6,800 bases of DNA from an uncultured Spirochaetales bacterium (GTDB taxonomy: Bacteria; UBP6; UBA1177), in assembly GCA_902780365.1 (NCBI GenBank), contig CACZFE010000093.1:1-6800 (forward strand), in the 5' to 3' direction. The position numbers and the translations under genes were made by a program. Under the pieces are notes generated by a model. That model searched no databases. It saw nothing but the letters and a program-made list of their open reading frames with translations, and was not told the DNA's origin. Below are positions 5,532-6,800 of this stretch, piece after piece; within the stretch, counting starts at the first letter, position 1; each line of letters begins with the position of its first letter.

Positions 5532-6800
5532 TTACCCGAACAAAACTTTGAAAACGTCGCTGTATTCCTTCACGAAAACGACTTCGATGCCCGATTTTAT
5601 CTCGTCTTCGATACTTTCGTAAAGGGCTCTGTTCTGCTCCGGGATCAGGACTTTGGTCACTTCGTTGCGTTTCGCGGCGAGGAGTTTTTCCTTGAGGCCG
5701 CCGATAGGAAGGACTTCGCCGGTGAGGCTGATCTCTCCTGTCATCGCGATCTTTGAATCGACTGCCTTGCCTAAAAACAGGCTGAGAAGAGCCGAAGTTA
5801 TCGCGATGCCGGCACTCGGTCCGTCTTTCGGTGTCGCTCCTGCCGGGAAGTGGATGTGGATATCCTTGTCGCTTATCGTGAAATCGCCGCCAAGCCCGAA
5901 TTTTGCCGCGTTGCTGCGGATGAATGAAAGTGCGATGCGAGCCGATTCCTGCATGACTTCGCCCAGTTTTCCGGTGAGAAGGAGGTTCCCGCTTCCTTTC
6001 ATCGAGTTTGCTTCGATTTTGAGTGTCGCGCCGCCATACTGCGTCCATGCAAGGCCGGTGATGACTCCTACCCTCTTTTCCTCGTCGAAATCGTGTTCCG
6101 AAAACGGCGGAAGCTTGAGATACTGTTCTACTACTTTCGGGGTGATCTTCTTAGCGAAATCCTTTTTCTGCACTTTGAGAGTGACGGTTTTTCGGCAGAC
6201 CGAGCCGATGCACCTTTCAAGGTTTCTGACTCCCGCTTCACGGGTGTATCTTCTCGAAATGAAAAGAAGCGCCTCTTTCGTGAACTGGATCTCCTTAGGT
6301 GCGAGCCCGTTGTTTTCAAGCTGACGAGGAATGAGATATTTCTTAGCGATCTCAATACGTTCCAAGTCGGTATAGCCCGAAAGATGAATTACTTCCATTC
6401 TGTCTTTCAAAGGCTCGGGAATGGTGTCTTCCCAGTTTGCCGTGGCAATGAAAAATACTTTGCTTAGATCGAACGGAAGCCCGATATAGTTGTCTAAAAA
6501 CGAGAAATTCTGCTCCGGATCGAGCACTTCAAGGAGCGCCGACGAAGGATCGCCGCGGAAATCCTTGCCGAGCTTGTCGATCTCGTCGAGCATGAAAACA
6601 GGGTTGTTCGACTTGCACGTGGTGAGTCCTTTCAAAATCTTTCCCTGCATCGCGCCGACATAAGTCCTCCTGTGACCGCGGATTTCGGCTTCGTCGTGCA
6701 AGCCTCCGAGACTAAGACGGTAGAACTTGCGCTTCAAAGCACGCGCGATCGACTTTCCGAGCGATGTTTTGCCCACTCCGGGAGGCCCCACGAAGCAGAG
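5532..6800 (-). CDS. lon: Lon ATP-dependent protease, C-terminal part (5' end outside window)
   Basis: Lon is a cytoplasmic homo-oligomeric AAA+ serine protease that degrades damaged and regulatory proteins. The 422 visible residues run from just before the Walker A motif to the C-terminus; the N-terminal substrate-binding domain lies beyond the window. Seen here: Walker A GPPGVGKTS at the very start, pore-region EIRGHRRTYVGAM, Walker B MLDEIDK, sensor region FIATAN, arginine-containing LKDRMEVI, and YTREAGVRNLER of the sensor-2 helical domain. The protease domain has PKDGPSAGIA with the catalytic Ser (codon 5814-5816) and GGLKEKLLAA with the catalytic Lys (5685-5687), 43 residues apart as in E. 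coli Lon. The C-terminus ends close to where the E. coli protein does. No damage is visible, so it is probably a functional housekeeping lonA-type gene. The GTG at 6789-6791 is an internal Val codon, not the start. The gene converges on the lipoprotein operon. Confidence 0.97.
   Translation of the reverse strand, partial: LCFVGPPGVGKTSLGKSIARALKRKFYRLSLGGLHDEAEIRGHRRTYVGAMQGKILKGLTTCKSNNPVFMLDEIDKLGKDFRGDPSSALLEVLDPEQNFSFLDNYIGLPFDLSKVFFIATANWEDTIPEPLKDRMEVIHLSGYTDLERIEIAKKYLIPRQLENNGLAPKEIQFTKEALLFISRRYTREAGVRNLERCIGSVCRKTVTLKVQKKDFAKKITPKVVEQYLKLPPFSEHDFDEEKRVGVITGLAWTQYGGATLKIEANSMKGSGNLLLTGKLGEVMQESARIALSFIRSNAAKFGLGGDFTISDKDIHIHFPAGATPKDGPSAGIAITSALLSLFLGKAVDSKIAMTGEISLTGEVLPIGGLKEKLLAAKRNEVTKVLIPEQNRALYESIEDEIKSGIEVVFVKEYSDVFKVLFG

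Noticed and set aside
5653..6324. 223-codon + strand open frame opposite lon
   Set aside because: It is fully antisense to an unmistakable Lon protease domain. The translated product shows no family resemblance, and the frame is open because of lon codon composition.
6789..6791. GTG as the start of the lon gene
   Set aside because: It falls directly before Walker A, in the middle of the Lon protein, and the preceding codons (Leu-Cys-Phe) continue the Lon match to the window edge.

Overview
The window is densely coding, with no gap longer than 19 bp. It holds three co-directional + strand genes for related, cysteine-rich, secreted lipoprotein-type proteins, followed tail-to-tail by the C-terminal half of a Lon protease gene on the - strand. 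No RNA gene, insertion sequence, CRISPR array, promoter or hairpin terminator could be supported.

The organism looks like a diderm (Gram-negative) bacterium. Two of the three proteins start with a short lipoprotein signal peptide followed by a long Asp/Glu/Thr-rich spacer, then EGF-like cysteine modules and Lcl C-terminal (DUF1566) domains. This architecture suggests cell-surface display. I associate it with Myxococcota or other former Deltaproteobacteria and similar metagenomic lineages, but that is a weak inference. TGA acts as a stop, so the standard bacterial code fits. Lon places the locus on a chromosome rather than clearly on a mobile element.

Layout: 2-1678 is the 3' part of lipoprotein paralogue A (5' end outside the window). 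1698-3263 is a complete, smaller paralogue B. 3273-5528 is a complete paralogue C, the full-length sister of A. Gaps of 19 and 9 bp, each with a strong Shine-Dalgarno sequence, indicate one operon that probably starts upstream of the window. 5532-6800 is lon, convergent with C and separated by only 3 bp.

A and C share one long architecture: a GQDA cysteine module, a degenerate DUF1566 copy, a second DUF1566 copy, an EGF-like array, and a third DUF1566 copy carrying a seven-cysteine insert. Their DNA similarity is a mosaic. Some blocks are almost identical even at silent sites, others keep the protein but carry many silent changes, and others have diverged with indels. This suggests gene conversion or recombination within a surface-protein family. 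B shares the lipobox, acidic spacer, EGF-like module, GQDA module and two DUF1566 domains. Together they most plausibly form a set of surface binding or adhesion proteins; the ligand is unknown. Lon is a cytoplasmic housekeeping protease with no evident functional link to them.
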